Assembly: GCA_021771675.1 (NCBI GenBank)
Contig: JAETOP010000097.1
Location: 1 to 14,018, forward strand
Source: Oscillospiraceae bacterium
GTDB taxonomy: Bacteria; Bacillota_A; Clostridia; Oscillospirales; Oscillospiraceae
Reading direction: 5' to 3'
Length of the DNA: 14,018 nt
A program made the position numbers and the translations under genes. Shown piece by piece: positions 7,080-13,304 of this stretch (positions are counted from its first letter, which is position 1; every line of letters starts with the position of its first letter). Below the pieces are notes generated by a model. It was given only the letters and a program-made list of their open reading frames with translations. It did not search any database and was not told the DNA's origin.

Positions 7080-7109
7080 ACTATACCGCGTTCCCGCCTG
7101 GGCTGTAAA
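7080..7109 (-). promoter_or_regulatory. promoter of the transporter operon
   Basis: Leftward, TTTACA (7104-7109) and TATAGT (7080-7085) are 18 bases apart, giving a leader of about 50 bases before the binding-protein ATG. The -35 and -10 each match 5 of 6. Confidence 0.65.
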
Positions 7110-7228
7110 TAGGCCATGTTTCAAAAAATATATCCAAATGTTGCACACGGCACATTTGGGACAGCTTCAGGACACATTTTGGCATATGCCTCATAAATTC
7201 ATTATATTACACAGTATTTGCTGCAATT

Positions 7229-7240
7229 TTTTGTGCAAAA
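7229..7240 (+). promoter_or_regulatory. candidate regulator box in the divergent intergenic region
   Basis: TTTTGTGCAAAA lies midway between the two divergent promoters. Its core TTGTGCAAA recurs exactly at 7358-7366, over the GH13 -35 box. Likely an operator or activator half-site; the protein that binds it is not known from the sequence. Confidence 0.35.
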
Positions 7241-7357
7241 CATAAAATAGAAACTTTTCCGGCGAAAAACAAAAATCGTCCTCCACAAACAGATTTATAT
7301 TTCACAGCTTTTTTCCTCCCGCCACAAAAAAAGATGCCAAAATGCAAGATTCGCCTC

Positions 7358-7386
7358 TTGTGCAAACGGGCCCACTGTGCTATAGT
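7358..7386 (+). promoter_or_regulatory. promoter of the GH13 gene, with overlapping cre-like site
   Basis: TTGTGC (7358-7363) and TATAGT (7381-7386) are 17 bases apart. Inside the promoter, TGCAAACGGGCCCA (7361-7374) fits the core of the cre consensus except one W position, and lies between the -35 and -10. CcpA bound here would block RNA polymerase. The -35 also belongs to the repeated TTGTGCAAA box. Confidence 0.65.
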
Positions 7387-7429
7387 TCGGGCAGGAATTG
7401 CTTGACCCGAGAGGAGGCTTACGGCTGCC

Positions 7430-9265
7430 ATGAGAACAACTGCATTCGACCGGCGCCTGAGAGAGCGCTATGATGAGCTGAAATGGCTTTACGGCGAACT
7501 GTACCAGAACAACCTAACGGCATTCCGAAACTTTGTGGAGATGCTCCGGCGCTGCTGGGGCCAGCGGAAACAGTCCCTTCAGACACAGGATGCCCGCCGG
7601 GAATCCGATCCCGATTGGTACAGTCGCCGGGATCTGCTGGGCATGATGCTCTATGTGGACGCCTTTGCCGGTAATCTGGCGGGGGTAAAGGGCAAGCTGG
7701 ACTACATCCGGGAGTGCGGAGTGAACTACCTGCACCTGATGCCGCTACTCCAGTCTCCCAAGGGCCGCAGTGACGGCGGCTACGCCGTCAGCGACTTCCG
7801 AGCGGTCCAACCAGAGCTGGGCACCATGGACGACTTGGAGGCCCTGGCGGACAGCTGCCGGAAACATGGGATCAGCCTGTGCCTGGACTTCGTGATGAAC
7901 CACACCAGCGAGGAGCATGAGTGGGCGAAAAAAGCCCGGGCTGGGGAGCCGGGCTATCGGGAGCGGTATTTCTTCTACGACAGCTGGGACATTCCCTCAG
8001 AATTTGAAAAGGCCGTCCCCCAAGTCTTTCCCACCACCGCGCCGGGCAGCTTTACCCAGCTAAAGAGCGGCCAGATCGTCATGACCAGCTTCTACCCCTA
8101 TCAGTGGGATTTGAACTATGCCAATCCGGCCGTGTTCCATGACATGACGGAAAACCTTCTCTTTCTCGTCAACCGGGGGATCGACATCATCCGGCTGGAC
8201 GCGGTTCCCTATATCTGGAAAGAGCTGGGAACCAACTGCCGCAATTTGCCCCAGGTGCACGCTCTGGTGCGGATGCTCCGTATGGCCTGTGAGATCGTCT
8301 GCCCCGGCGTGCTGCTGCTGGGGGAGGTGGTGATGGAGCCCGCCAAAGTGGCCCCTTATTTCGGCACAACCGAGAAACCGGAGTGCCATATGCTCTACAA
8401 TGTCACCACCATGGCCACCACCTGGCACACCCTGGCCACCGGGGACGTATCCCTGCTGAAGCAGCAGGTGGAGGCGGTGTGCGCGCTCCCCAAGGACTTT
8501 TTATTCCTCAACTACCTCCGTTGCCATGACGATATCGGCTGGGGGCTGGACTACCCCTGGCTGCGGGCGCGCTTCGGAACGGATGAAGTGGCCCACAAGC
8601 GCTATCTCAACGACTGGTTCACCGGGAGGTTCCCCGGCAGCGACAGCCGGGGGGAGCTATACAATGATGATCCCCGGTTGGGAGATGCCCGATTGTGCGG
8701 CACCACTGCGTCCCTGTGTGGGGTGGAGGCCGCCGAATCTGAGGGGGATCCCATCAAGCTGGAGCGGGCGGTGGCCTGTGATTTGACCCTCCACGCCTGG
8801 ATGCTGTCCCAGAGCGGCATTCCGGTGATCTACAGCGGGGATGAGATCGGTCAGTTCAACAACTACGCTTACCACGATGACCCGGACAAGCGGGAGGACA
8901 GCCGTTATCTCCACCGGGGTAGGTTCCAGTGGGAGCTGGCGAAGCACCGGAATGACCCGGACACCCTCCAGGGCAAGCTGTTCCAGGGTCTGCGGCGGCT
9001 GGAGCAGATCAGGGCCAGGGAGCCCTGCTTTGACAGGGATGCCGACGTCTGGGTGGAGGACAACGGAGACACCCGGGTGCTGGCCCTATGCCGTCGGAAG
9101 GGGGCGCGGGAGCTGGTGTGCCTGTTCAATTTCAGCGGGCAGTTTGTCAGGGCTGGGGTAGCCCGGGACGGGGCCTACACCGAGCTGATGTATGGCGCAC
9201 GCTATGATAACATCCGCTGTTTTGACCTGTGGCCCAACGGCTTTGCCTGGTTGCTGCGGGAATAA
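7430..9265 (+). CDS. GH13 subfamily 4 enzyme, amylosucrase-like, acting on sucrose
   Basis: A 611-residue cytoplasmic enzyme closely resembling amylosucrase of Neisseria polysaccharea along its whole length. Shared stretches include VDAFAGNLAGVKGKL, NYLHLMPL, SDGGYAVSDFR, DFVMNHTSEEHEWA and the late EDSRYLHRGRF. The catalytic triad is present: nucleophile Asp257 (IIRLDAVPYIWK), acid/base Glu299 (LLGEVVMEP) and Asp367 (RCHDDIGWG). Asp115 and Arg492 occupy the positions of the salt bridge that shapes the sucrose pocket in amylosucrase (Asp144/Arg509). Spacings 115-257 and 257-299 equal those of the Neisseria enzyme. Amylosucrase moves glucose from sucrose to a glucan and releases fructose; some relatives mainly hydrolyse sucrose, and the sequence cannot decide this. 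There is no signal peptide. The ATG at 7430 has GAGGAGG unusually far upstream (about 12 bases), but no better in-frame start exists. It is divergent from the transporter operon. Confidence 0.88.
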   Translation: MRTTAFDRRLRERYDELKWLYGELYQNNLTAFRNFVEMLRRCWGQRKQSLQTQDARRESDPDWYSRRDLLGMMLYVDAFAGNLAGVKGKLDYIRECGVNYLHLMPLLQSPKGRSDGGYAVSDFRAVQPELGTMDDLEALADSCRKHGISLCLDFVMNHTSEEHEWAKKARAGEPGYRERYFFYDSWDIPSEFEKAVPQVFPTTAPGSFTQLKSGQIVMTSFYPYQWDLNYANPAVFHDMTENLLFLVNRGIDIIRLDAVPYIWKELGTNCRNLPQVHALVRMLRMACEIVCPGVLLLGEVVMEPAKVAPYFGTTEKPECHMLYNVTTMATTWHTLATGDVSLLKQQVEAVCALPKDFLFLNYLRCHDDIGWGLDYPWLRARFGTDEVAHKRYLNDWFTGRFPGSDSRGELYNDDPRLGDARLCGTTASLCGVEAAESEGDPIKLERAVACDLTLHAWMLSQSGIPVIYSGDEIGQFNNYAYHDDPDKREDSRYLHRGRFQWELAKHRNDPDTLQGKLFQGLRRLEQIRAREPCFDRDADVWVEDNGDTRVLALCRRKGARELVCLFNFSGQFVRAGVARDGAYTELMYGARYDNIRCFDLWPNGFAWLLRE

Positions 9266-9273
9266 ACAGCCAT

Positions 9274-9301
9274 AAAAAAGGCGGCAGCTCCGGCTGCCGC
9301 C
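9274..9301 (-). terminator. terminator palindrome, copy 1 (ends the regulator transcript)
   Basis: The arms GGCGGCAGC and GCTGCCGCC with loop TCCG (9280-9301) are followed, on the minus strand, by TTTTTT. This suits the leftward araC-type gene. An identical copy lies at 9466-9487, and a small element sits between the two. Confidence 0.75.
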
Positions 9302-9465
9302 TCAGCGTGTCGAAAAAGTCTTTTCGTCACGCTGAGGGCGAATTTTTGGAACAAAGAACGTTCCAAAAATTCGTTGATTGAACGTGAAAGACACCCCTCC
9401 TGGGTTTCTTTCACACTATCTTCCTTCCCGTCATCGGAACAGAAGCGGCTTTTTCGACAGTCTCA
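9302..9465. mobile_element. small non-coding inverted-repeat element (MITE-like), about 164 bp
   Basis: The ends carry TGTCGAAAAAG (9308-9318) and its exact complement CTTTTTCGACA (9449-9459). Inside are three hairpins. Hairpin 1 has arms TCAGCGTG/CACGCTGA (9302-9335). Hairpin 2 is a perfect 14-bp stem, CGAATTTTTGGAAC with a 7-base loop (9339-9373). Hairpin 3 is GTGAAAGA-c-ACCC with its complement (9384-9414). The element is flanked by two identical copies of a 22-base terminator palindrome (24 bases with the matching outer A and T). No transposase is encoded; a leftward open frame crossing it is not protein-like. A related end, CAGCCTGTCGAAAAG, follows the mobA terminator at 13905-13920. The pattern fits a miniature transposon or structured repeat that enters terminators. 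Whether the palindrome is a target duplication or part of the element is open. Confidence 0.6.
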
Positions 9466-9490
9466 GGCGGCAGCTCCGGCTGCCGCCTTT
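9466..9490 (+). terminator. terminator palindrome, copy 2 (ends the GH13 transcript)
   Basis: An exact repeat of the palindrome at 9280-9301, here followed by TTTCT on the + strand. If the inserted element is removed, one bidirectional terminator with A6 on one side and TTT on the other would stand between the two convergent genes. Confidence 0.6.
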
Positions 9491-9498
9491 CTGCGCTG

Positions 9499-10356
9499 TC
9501 AGCGTTCTCTTTTGATCTGGTTCTGAGCCCGCCACTGCCTGGGAGAGAGGCCATAACGCTTGTGAAACGCCCGGGTAAAGTGAAGCTGGTTGGGGTAGCC
9601 GCACCGGGCTGCGATAGAGCCGATGGAGCTATCCGTACCCTTGAGCTGATCGGCGGCTTTTGACAGGCGGAGGCGGATCAAAAACTCCTGAGGTGGACAG
9701 CCCATGGACTCCCGGAAGATCTTACTGAAATAGCTGCGGTTCAGTCCGCATACTTCAGCGATCTGCTCCACGGTGATGTCCTGTGCGTAATTGTGCTCCA
9801 TAAAATTGACAGCCTCTTGAATGTAGAAATCCCGAAGCTGTCCACCGCTCAGCTCCCGGCGGCTGGACGAGGTGCGGATCAGGGCGTCCAAAAACAAGCA
9901 CAGATGACCCACCAAGTGGAGGGCAGACGCATTGGGATGCTCCGCGATATAGAGCATGGTGTCCCCCACGCACTGCCCCTGCTCCGGGGTCAGTGGGCAA
10001 TAGATTGGGTGGCCCAGATCCAGGCCCGCCTGATCCACATATTCCGCTACCCGCAGGCCGTCAAATTCCAGCCAGACGTACTTCCATGGATCGTCCTCCT
10101 GGGCGGAATAGGTGGTGATTTGGCCGGGAAAAATCAGAAAGCCCTGACCTGGGTTCAGCGGGTAATGCTGAACTGTCCCGTGCTCGTTGACAGCATCCAG
10201 CTGCCCATGGCCGGAGAGAACATAGTGAAACAGGTAATGGTTACGCACAAAGGGCCCAAAGGAGTGCAGGGGACCGCACTGCTCCCAACCGTATTGGTAC
10301 AGCCGGACATCCAGGAAATTTTCATTGGGGAAAATCGAAAAGGAAAACTCGTCCAC
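9499..10356 (-). CDS. AraC-family regulator, MsmR/RafR-like
   Basis: A 285-residue transcription regulator. The N-terminal cupin sensor (about 1-150) carries EQCGPLHSFGPFVRNHY, then HYVLSGHGQL, closely resembling MsmR/RafR activators of raffinose and multiple-sugar operons. The C-terminal DNA-binding part has two helix-turn-helix units, about 194-215 (TVEQIAEVCGLNRSYFSKIF) and 243-265 (SIAARCGYPNQLHFTRAF), ending with the family's YGLSPRQWR. I chose the GTG at 10356 because GGAAGGA at 10367-10373 lies 10 bases upstream. An in-frame GTG at 10365 is only one base from that site and is unlikely. The gene faces the GH13 gene convergently and is expected to activate the transporter, alpha-galactosidase and GH13 promoters when the sugar is present. 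A possible operator overlaps its own transcription start. Confidence 0.9.
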   Translation of the reverse strand: MDEFSFSIFPNENFLDVRLYQYGWEQCGPLHSFGPFVRNHYLFHYVLSGHGQLDAVNEHGTVQHYPLNPGQGFLIFPGQITTYSAQEDDPWKYVWLEFDGLRVAEYVDQAGLDLGHPIYCPLTPEQGQCVGDTMLYIAEHPNASALHLVGHLCLFLDALIRTSSSRRELSGGQLRDFYIQEAVNFMEHNYAQDITVEQIAEVCGLNRSYFSKIFRESMGCPPQEFLIRLRLSKAADQLKGTDSSIGSIAARCGYPNQLHFTRAFHKRYGLSPRQWRAQNQIKRER

Positions 10357-10393
10357 AGCAAGCACGTCCTTCCGCCCACTTTTTTAAAATGTA

Positions 10394-10418
10394 TCCATTT
10401 TGTCCATTTTCGCAAAAA
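10394..10418 (-). promoter_or_regulatory. possible autoregulatory site of the AraC-type gene
   Basis: A 9-base motif, TCCATTTTG then TCCATTTTC (+ strand 10394-10411), is repeated in tandem just downstream of the -10 box. It overlaps TTTTTGCGAAAA on the minus strand (10407-10418), which resembles the TTTGTGCRAA boxes near the other promoters. Regulation is inference. Confidence 0.3.
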
Positions 10419-10447
10419 TTATATCACGGTTTGGGTGGAAGAATCAA
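10418..10447 (-). promoter_or_regulatory. promoter of the AraC-type regulator gene
   Basis: Leftward, TTGATT (10442-10447) and a perfect TATAAT (10418-10423) are 18 bases apart. The -10 is extended, being preceded by TGA. Confidence 0.75.
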
Positions 10448-10450
10448 GAG

Positions 10451-10570
10451 TCAAGAACTTAAATGTGCAAGCTTGTCCCGCAGGTGGCAGTTGGACATAA
10501 CCGTGTAGCCCTTGTCCCTCTCCACATGGAATACTGGCATGACTTTTCGATCCTTTCGGTGTCTGGACAT
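10451..10570 (-). pseudogene. truncated replication-initiator-like gene of a mobile element
   Basis: From an ATG at 10570 the frame reads MSRHRKDRKVMPVFHVERDK, then GYTVMSNCHLRDK, and ends with LAHLSS and a stop. The first 33 residues match the start of RepA/DnaD-like helix-turn-helix proteins of Clostridia plasmids and conjugative elements, which typically read FHVEK..GYTVMSN.HLRD..LSLKAKGLLS. Here the family sequence stops right after HLRDK, so all but the N-terminal edge has been lost at about 10468. The cut lies about 20 bases from the -35 box of the AraC-type gene. No good ribosome binding site is seen: a terminator hairpin directly precedes the ATG. The fragment is probably not functional. 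It marks the edge of mobile DNA against the sugar locus. The family call is from memory. Confidence 0.55.
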
Positions 10571-10571
10571 G

Positions 10572-10605
10572 AAAAAACGCCGCAGATTTTGAAAATCTAC
10601 GGCGC
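10572..10605 (-). terminator. intrinsic terminator reading leftward
   Basis: On the minus strand, arms GCCGTAGATTTT and its near-perfect partner (one mismatched pair) are followed by TTTTTT. It lies about 215 bases downstream of the serine recombinase stop and could end that transcript. Confidence 0.75.
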
Positions 10606-10820
10606 ATGCTATTCCACAACTCAAAAACGCCATATCAAGGCTTGTCCAACCTTGTCACAACGTTTTTGGCATAAGTATAGAGGCTGTTTCATTGTTTTTA
10701 AGATGTGTGAAATTCGCAGATTGCAGGGACTTTCCTTGTTGTGCATATATTGACGGTGCTACTGCGCCGCTTATTTATGCACAACATTAGCTTTTGTTTG
10801 GTGATGGGGCATTAAACCTG
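10606..10820. other. gene-free stretch downstream of the recombinase
   Basis: AT-rich sequence with no convincing gene. CAAAAACG near 10622 and its complement CGTTTTTG near 10661 form a spaced inverted repeat, and GCTTGTCCAACCTTGTC contains short direct repeats. One end of the recombinase-bearing element could lie here, but no attachment site could be identified by eye. Confidence 0.3.
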
Positions 10821-12506
10821 TTATATCGCGGGCATTCGCTCTGTCACCGTAAGAATGCTGTGATTGTTTTCGATGTAATCAAGTATGCGGTGATACTCGT
10901 CGGCAAAATTGAAGTCCACCGTTATCTCCCCGTTTTCATGCACCCAAATCATATTAACCAATTCCACCACGATACCGCGATTAAGGGTTTGGATGTTCTT
11001 GTGCTTTAGAAAAGCTGTAAGATAGGGGTTACCAGTGCCGACATCGTCAGCCATCACTTGCATTTCCTCTTTTAGATAAGAAATGTTTTGTTCAAGCTGG
11101 GCGATCTGTTCGGCAATCTTGCCTTTTAATCGGTGGTATTCTTCTTTCGTAATTTCGCCACCTTTCCAGTCAAGGTACAAGCTATCGGAAGCGTCATGAG
11201 ATTGCTTGAGCTGTTTCTCCGCCTGTTTCAACGCAAGGGTCAATCGTTTGTTTTCCCGGTTAATAACAGGCGCGCTGCTTATCCGTTCAATTTCTTCTGA
11301 TAGTTTGTCCACAAGAGCAATCTGAATTTGCAGGGCGACTAAAACCGCTTCTTCTAATTTGTCCTGCCGGATAGAATGTTTACTGCAAGTCTTTTTGTCA
11401 GTAAAGGTACGACAGGCATAGTAGGCGAGATTGCGGGCGGTTTTTCGCCGCATAGCCTTTTTACAGTCAGCGCAGCGGACAAAGCCAGACAAGATATAGA
11501 CTTCTTGCCTACCTGGTGCTGTCCTTGTGTCGCGCTTGTGCAAGGCTTGTGCTTTTTCAAAGGTTTCCCGGTCAATAATTGCTTCGTGAGTGTTGGGGAC
11601 GATATACCATTCATCTTCGGGGACAGCGATTTGCTTGTGTACTTTGTAGCTGATGATGCGATGCCGCCCCTGCACCATCGCGCCGGTATAGATCTCATTC
11701 TGCAATATCCTTGCAACCGTACTGGCAGACCATAAACCGTCATTTTTGCTGGAATTAGGATTATTATACTTTAGTCCCTTTTTCCTTTTGTAGGTTTCGG
11801 GGTTAGGCTCTCCCATGCTGTTCAGCCTTTTTGCAATCCCCATTTTGCTATACCCTTCATTTATAAACCAGTGATAAATGCTTCTTACGACTTCTGCTGC
11901 CTCTTCATCTATCACAAGGCTGTTTTTGTTGGTGGGGTCTTTCTTGTAGCCGTATGTGGCAAATGCGCCAATGAATTCACCGCGTTCCCGCTTCATTTTG
12001 AATGTCTTTCGGATTTCTTCAGAAGTAGTAGCGGCAAACTGCTCGTTGAACATTCCTCTGATTGGCACTTCAAGACCGCTTGCAGAATGTGGGTTTGCAT
12101 AGGTGTCGATGAATGGTGTGCCTGTGCAGATAAACCTTGCGCCGTTGATCGGGATAAATTCTTCAAGAAACTTTTGCTGATCTGCAAGGTTGCGAAAACC
12201 GCGTGCAAGTGACTTGATAATCATGCAGTTTACTTCCTTGCGAACAATGCAGCCCTCAAGCCGCTTGAAGTTTGGACGTGCTGTGTCTGTGCCTGTCAGT
12301 CCGTCGTCGGCATACACATCTACAATCACATAGTTTCCCGGCTCAAAGTAACCATCTACGAAGTCGCGCAGTATTTTTTCTTGATTGATAATGCTTTCGC
12401 TATCGTCCTCGTTGTCGTCCTCTTTGGATAGCCGGATATAAAGTCCAATTTTCCAAAACGGCTCTGCGCTGGTGCGTGCCGCTCTGGTTTTGCGTATGCG
12501 GGGCAT
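10821..12506 (-). CDS. large serine recombinase (site-specific integrase/transposase)
   Basis: A 561-residue recombinase of the TnpX/large-serine class that would excise and integrate a mobile element. The N-terminal resolvase domain (about 18-165) has the catalytic Ser27 in GLYIRLSKED and the conserved SLARGFRNLADQQKF stretch. A recombinase domain follows (about 200-335, with YKKDPTNKNSLVID, ARILQNEIYTGAMVQG and HEAIIDRETFEKAQAL). Next is a zinc ribbon with Cys345, Cys348, Cys365 and Cys374 (FVRCADCKKAM and YYACRTFTDKKTC), then a Lys/Glu-rich coiled coil (about 395-485) and a C-terminal DUF4368-like end (KNIQTLNRGIVVELVNMIWV). The frame appears intact. The ATG at 12506 has a strong AAGGAGG 4 bases upstream. 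Base composition is visibly more AT-rich than the sugar genes, consistent with transfer. Its usual partner, a DUF6870-like gene, lies upstream in the same direction. Confidence 0.93.
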   Translation of the reverse strand: MPRIRKTRAARTSAEPFWKIGLYIRLSKEDDNEDDSESIINQEKILRDFVDGYFEPGNYVIVDVYADDGLTGTDTARPNFKRLEGCIVRKEVNCMIIKSLARGFRNLADQQKFLEEFIPINGARFICTGTPFIDTYANPHSASGLEVPIRGMFNEQFAATTSEEIRKTFKMKRERGEFIGAFATYGYKKDPTNKNSLVIDEEAAEVVRSIYHWFINEGYSKMGIAKRLNSMGEPNPETYKRKKGLKYNNPNSSKNDGLWSASTVARILQNEIYTGAMVQGRHRIISYKVHKQIAVPEDEWYIVPNTHEAIIDRETFEKAQALHKRDTRTAPGRQEVYILSGFVRCADCKKAMRRKTARNLAYYACRTFTDKKTCSKHSIRQDKLEEAVLVALQIQIALVDKLSEEIERISSAPVINRENKRLTLALKQAEKQLKQSHDASDSLYLDWKGGEITKEEYHRLKGKIAEQIAQLEQNISYLKEEMQVMADDVGTGNPYLTAFLKHKNIQTLNRGIVVELVNMIWVHENGEITVDFNFADEYHRILDYIENNHSILTVTERMPAI

Positions 12507-12538
12507 GATACCTCCTTTCCCCCTATCATTACGAGCCT

Positions 12539-12544
12539 ATTATA
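12539..12544 (-). promoter_or_regulatory. possible -10 box of the recombinase gene
   Basis: A perfect TATAAT lies on the minus strand 33 bases before the recombinase ATG. The region 16-17 bases upstream (TCTGTG or CTGTGA) is a poor -35, so this promoter is weak or needs an activator. The alternative is read-through from the small gene upstream. Confidence 0.35.
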
Positions 12545-12603
12545 CTATTTCGACCCATAATCACAGAGCTTCTGGCAAAAATGGCAGCGGGAAAGTAGGC
12601 AGC

Positions 12604-12858
12604 TTATTTAAGGCTTAAAAAGTAATCGCACAAGGATTGCTTTAGGGTCTTGTGTTCAGATACAAAGCGGAGTTTGACAGGCGTATCACCACAAAGAAAA
12701 CAATACGGATTTCCGATCTGCTCAAGATAGCTCTGCATTTTTTGTGTGGTTGGCAGCGTAGGGTCAATGTGAATGTTGCGGATATCTGCTAAAGTGCTCC
12801 GGTCAACCTGCGTTATATCTACGCTTCTCATTTCTTGAAGCTGTAATTGGCTAATCAT
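12604..12858 (-). CDS. DUF6870-like small protein of a mobile element
   Basis: An 84-residue protein reading MISQLQLQEMRSVDITQVDR, then STLADIRNIHIDP, LPTTQKMQSYLEQIGNPYCF and LCGDTPVKLRFV. It fits a small family (DUF6870, from memory) common in Clostridia conjugative elements, with a DI..VD...LVDI start, a long middle helix, and a QI.NPYCF.CG....V...F core. The single CxxC (Cys-Phe-Leu-Cys) might be half of a metal site. Function is unknown. The ATG at 12858 has GGGGGAG 5 bases upstream. It lies 97 bases before the recombinase and is read the same way, as seen in related elements, so it probably belongs to the recombinase module. Confidence 0.6.
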   Translation of the reverse strand: MISQLQLQEMRSVDITQVDRSTLADIRNIHIDPTLPTTQKMQSYLEQIGNPYCFLCGDTPVKLRFVSEHKTLKQSLCDYFLSLK

Positions 12859-13199
12859 CTTTACTCCCCCTTCCGGTTAGCGGCATAGATCAATTTTCCT
12901 TGAACCCCCAATTCCCCATCATTCGTCCACCATGATGAGATTCCCAAGGGTGTCAATCAGCGGCACAAAGGCTGACAAGCTATGATGGCGTCGCTATTGC
13001 GCGCTCCTGTATATTACGCTGAGGCCAGTTCTGCGCATTTCCTGGCCCGTCTGTTCTATTGCGATGAGGCACAAATGGTTGGGGAGCTGGCTGCCGCCGG
13101 GACGGGGCCAGCGCGGCCTTTGACCGACTGAACAAGTATTCTCGGTATCAGCAATATGCACACCAAGGTGAACTTATGTCCAGCGGTAGGCGGAAAGGA
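12859..13199. other. gap between the mobile module and mobA, no recognised gene
   Basis: This stretch has no gene I can support. A 49-codon frame (12982-13131), MMASLLRAPVYYAEASSAHF..., has no ribosome binding site and no recognised family; it may be a scrap of an old gene. The element end opposite to that near 10640 could lie here, but no duplicated site was found by eye. The promoter at 13200-13228 follows. Confidence 0.3.
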
Positions 13200-13228
13200 T
13201 TGACTACAGCTCTGAATGGAGATATAAT
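13200..13228 (+). promoter_or_regulatory. near-consensus promoter of mobA
   Basis: TTGACT (13200-13205) and TATAAT (13223-13228) are 17 bases apart. It gives a leader of about 70 bases and shows that translation begins at 13305, not at the earlier in-frame ATG at 13176. Confidence 0.8.
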
Positions 13229-13304
13229 ATTGCAGAATGCAAGATGTTTTGCGGCGGTGCTGTTTCTTGGAGCAGACAGAGGGTTGCCGGCAGGGGGTGA
13301 GGCA

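Noticed and set aside
9202..9414. A 70-codon minus-strand frame across the small element
   Set aside because: It is built from the hairpin repeats and the end of the GH13 gene on the opposite strand, has no ribosome binding site, and resembles no protein.
12982..13131. A 49-codon + strand frame (MMASLLRAPVYYAEASS...)
   Set aside because: No ribosome binding site, promoter or family resemblance. Kept only as a remark on the gap before mobA.
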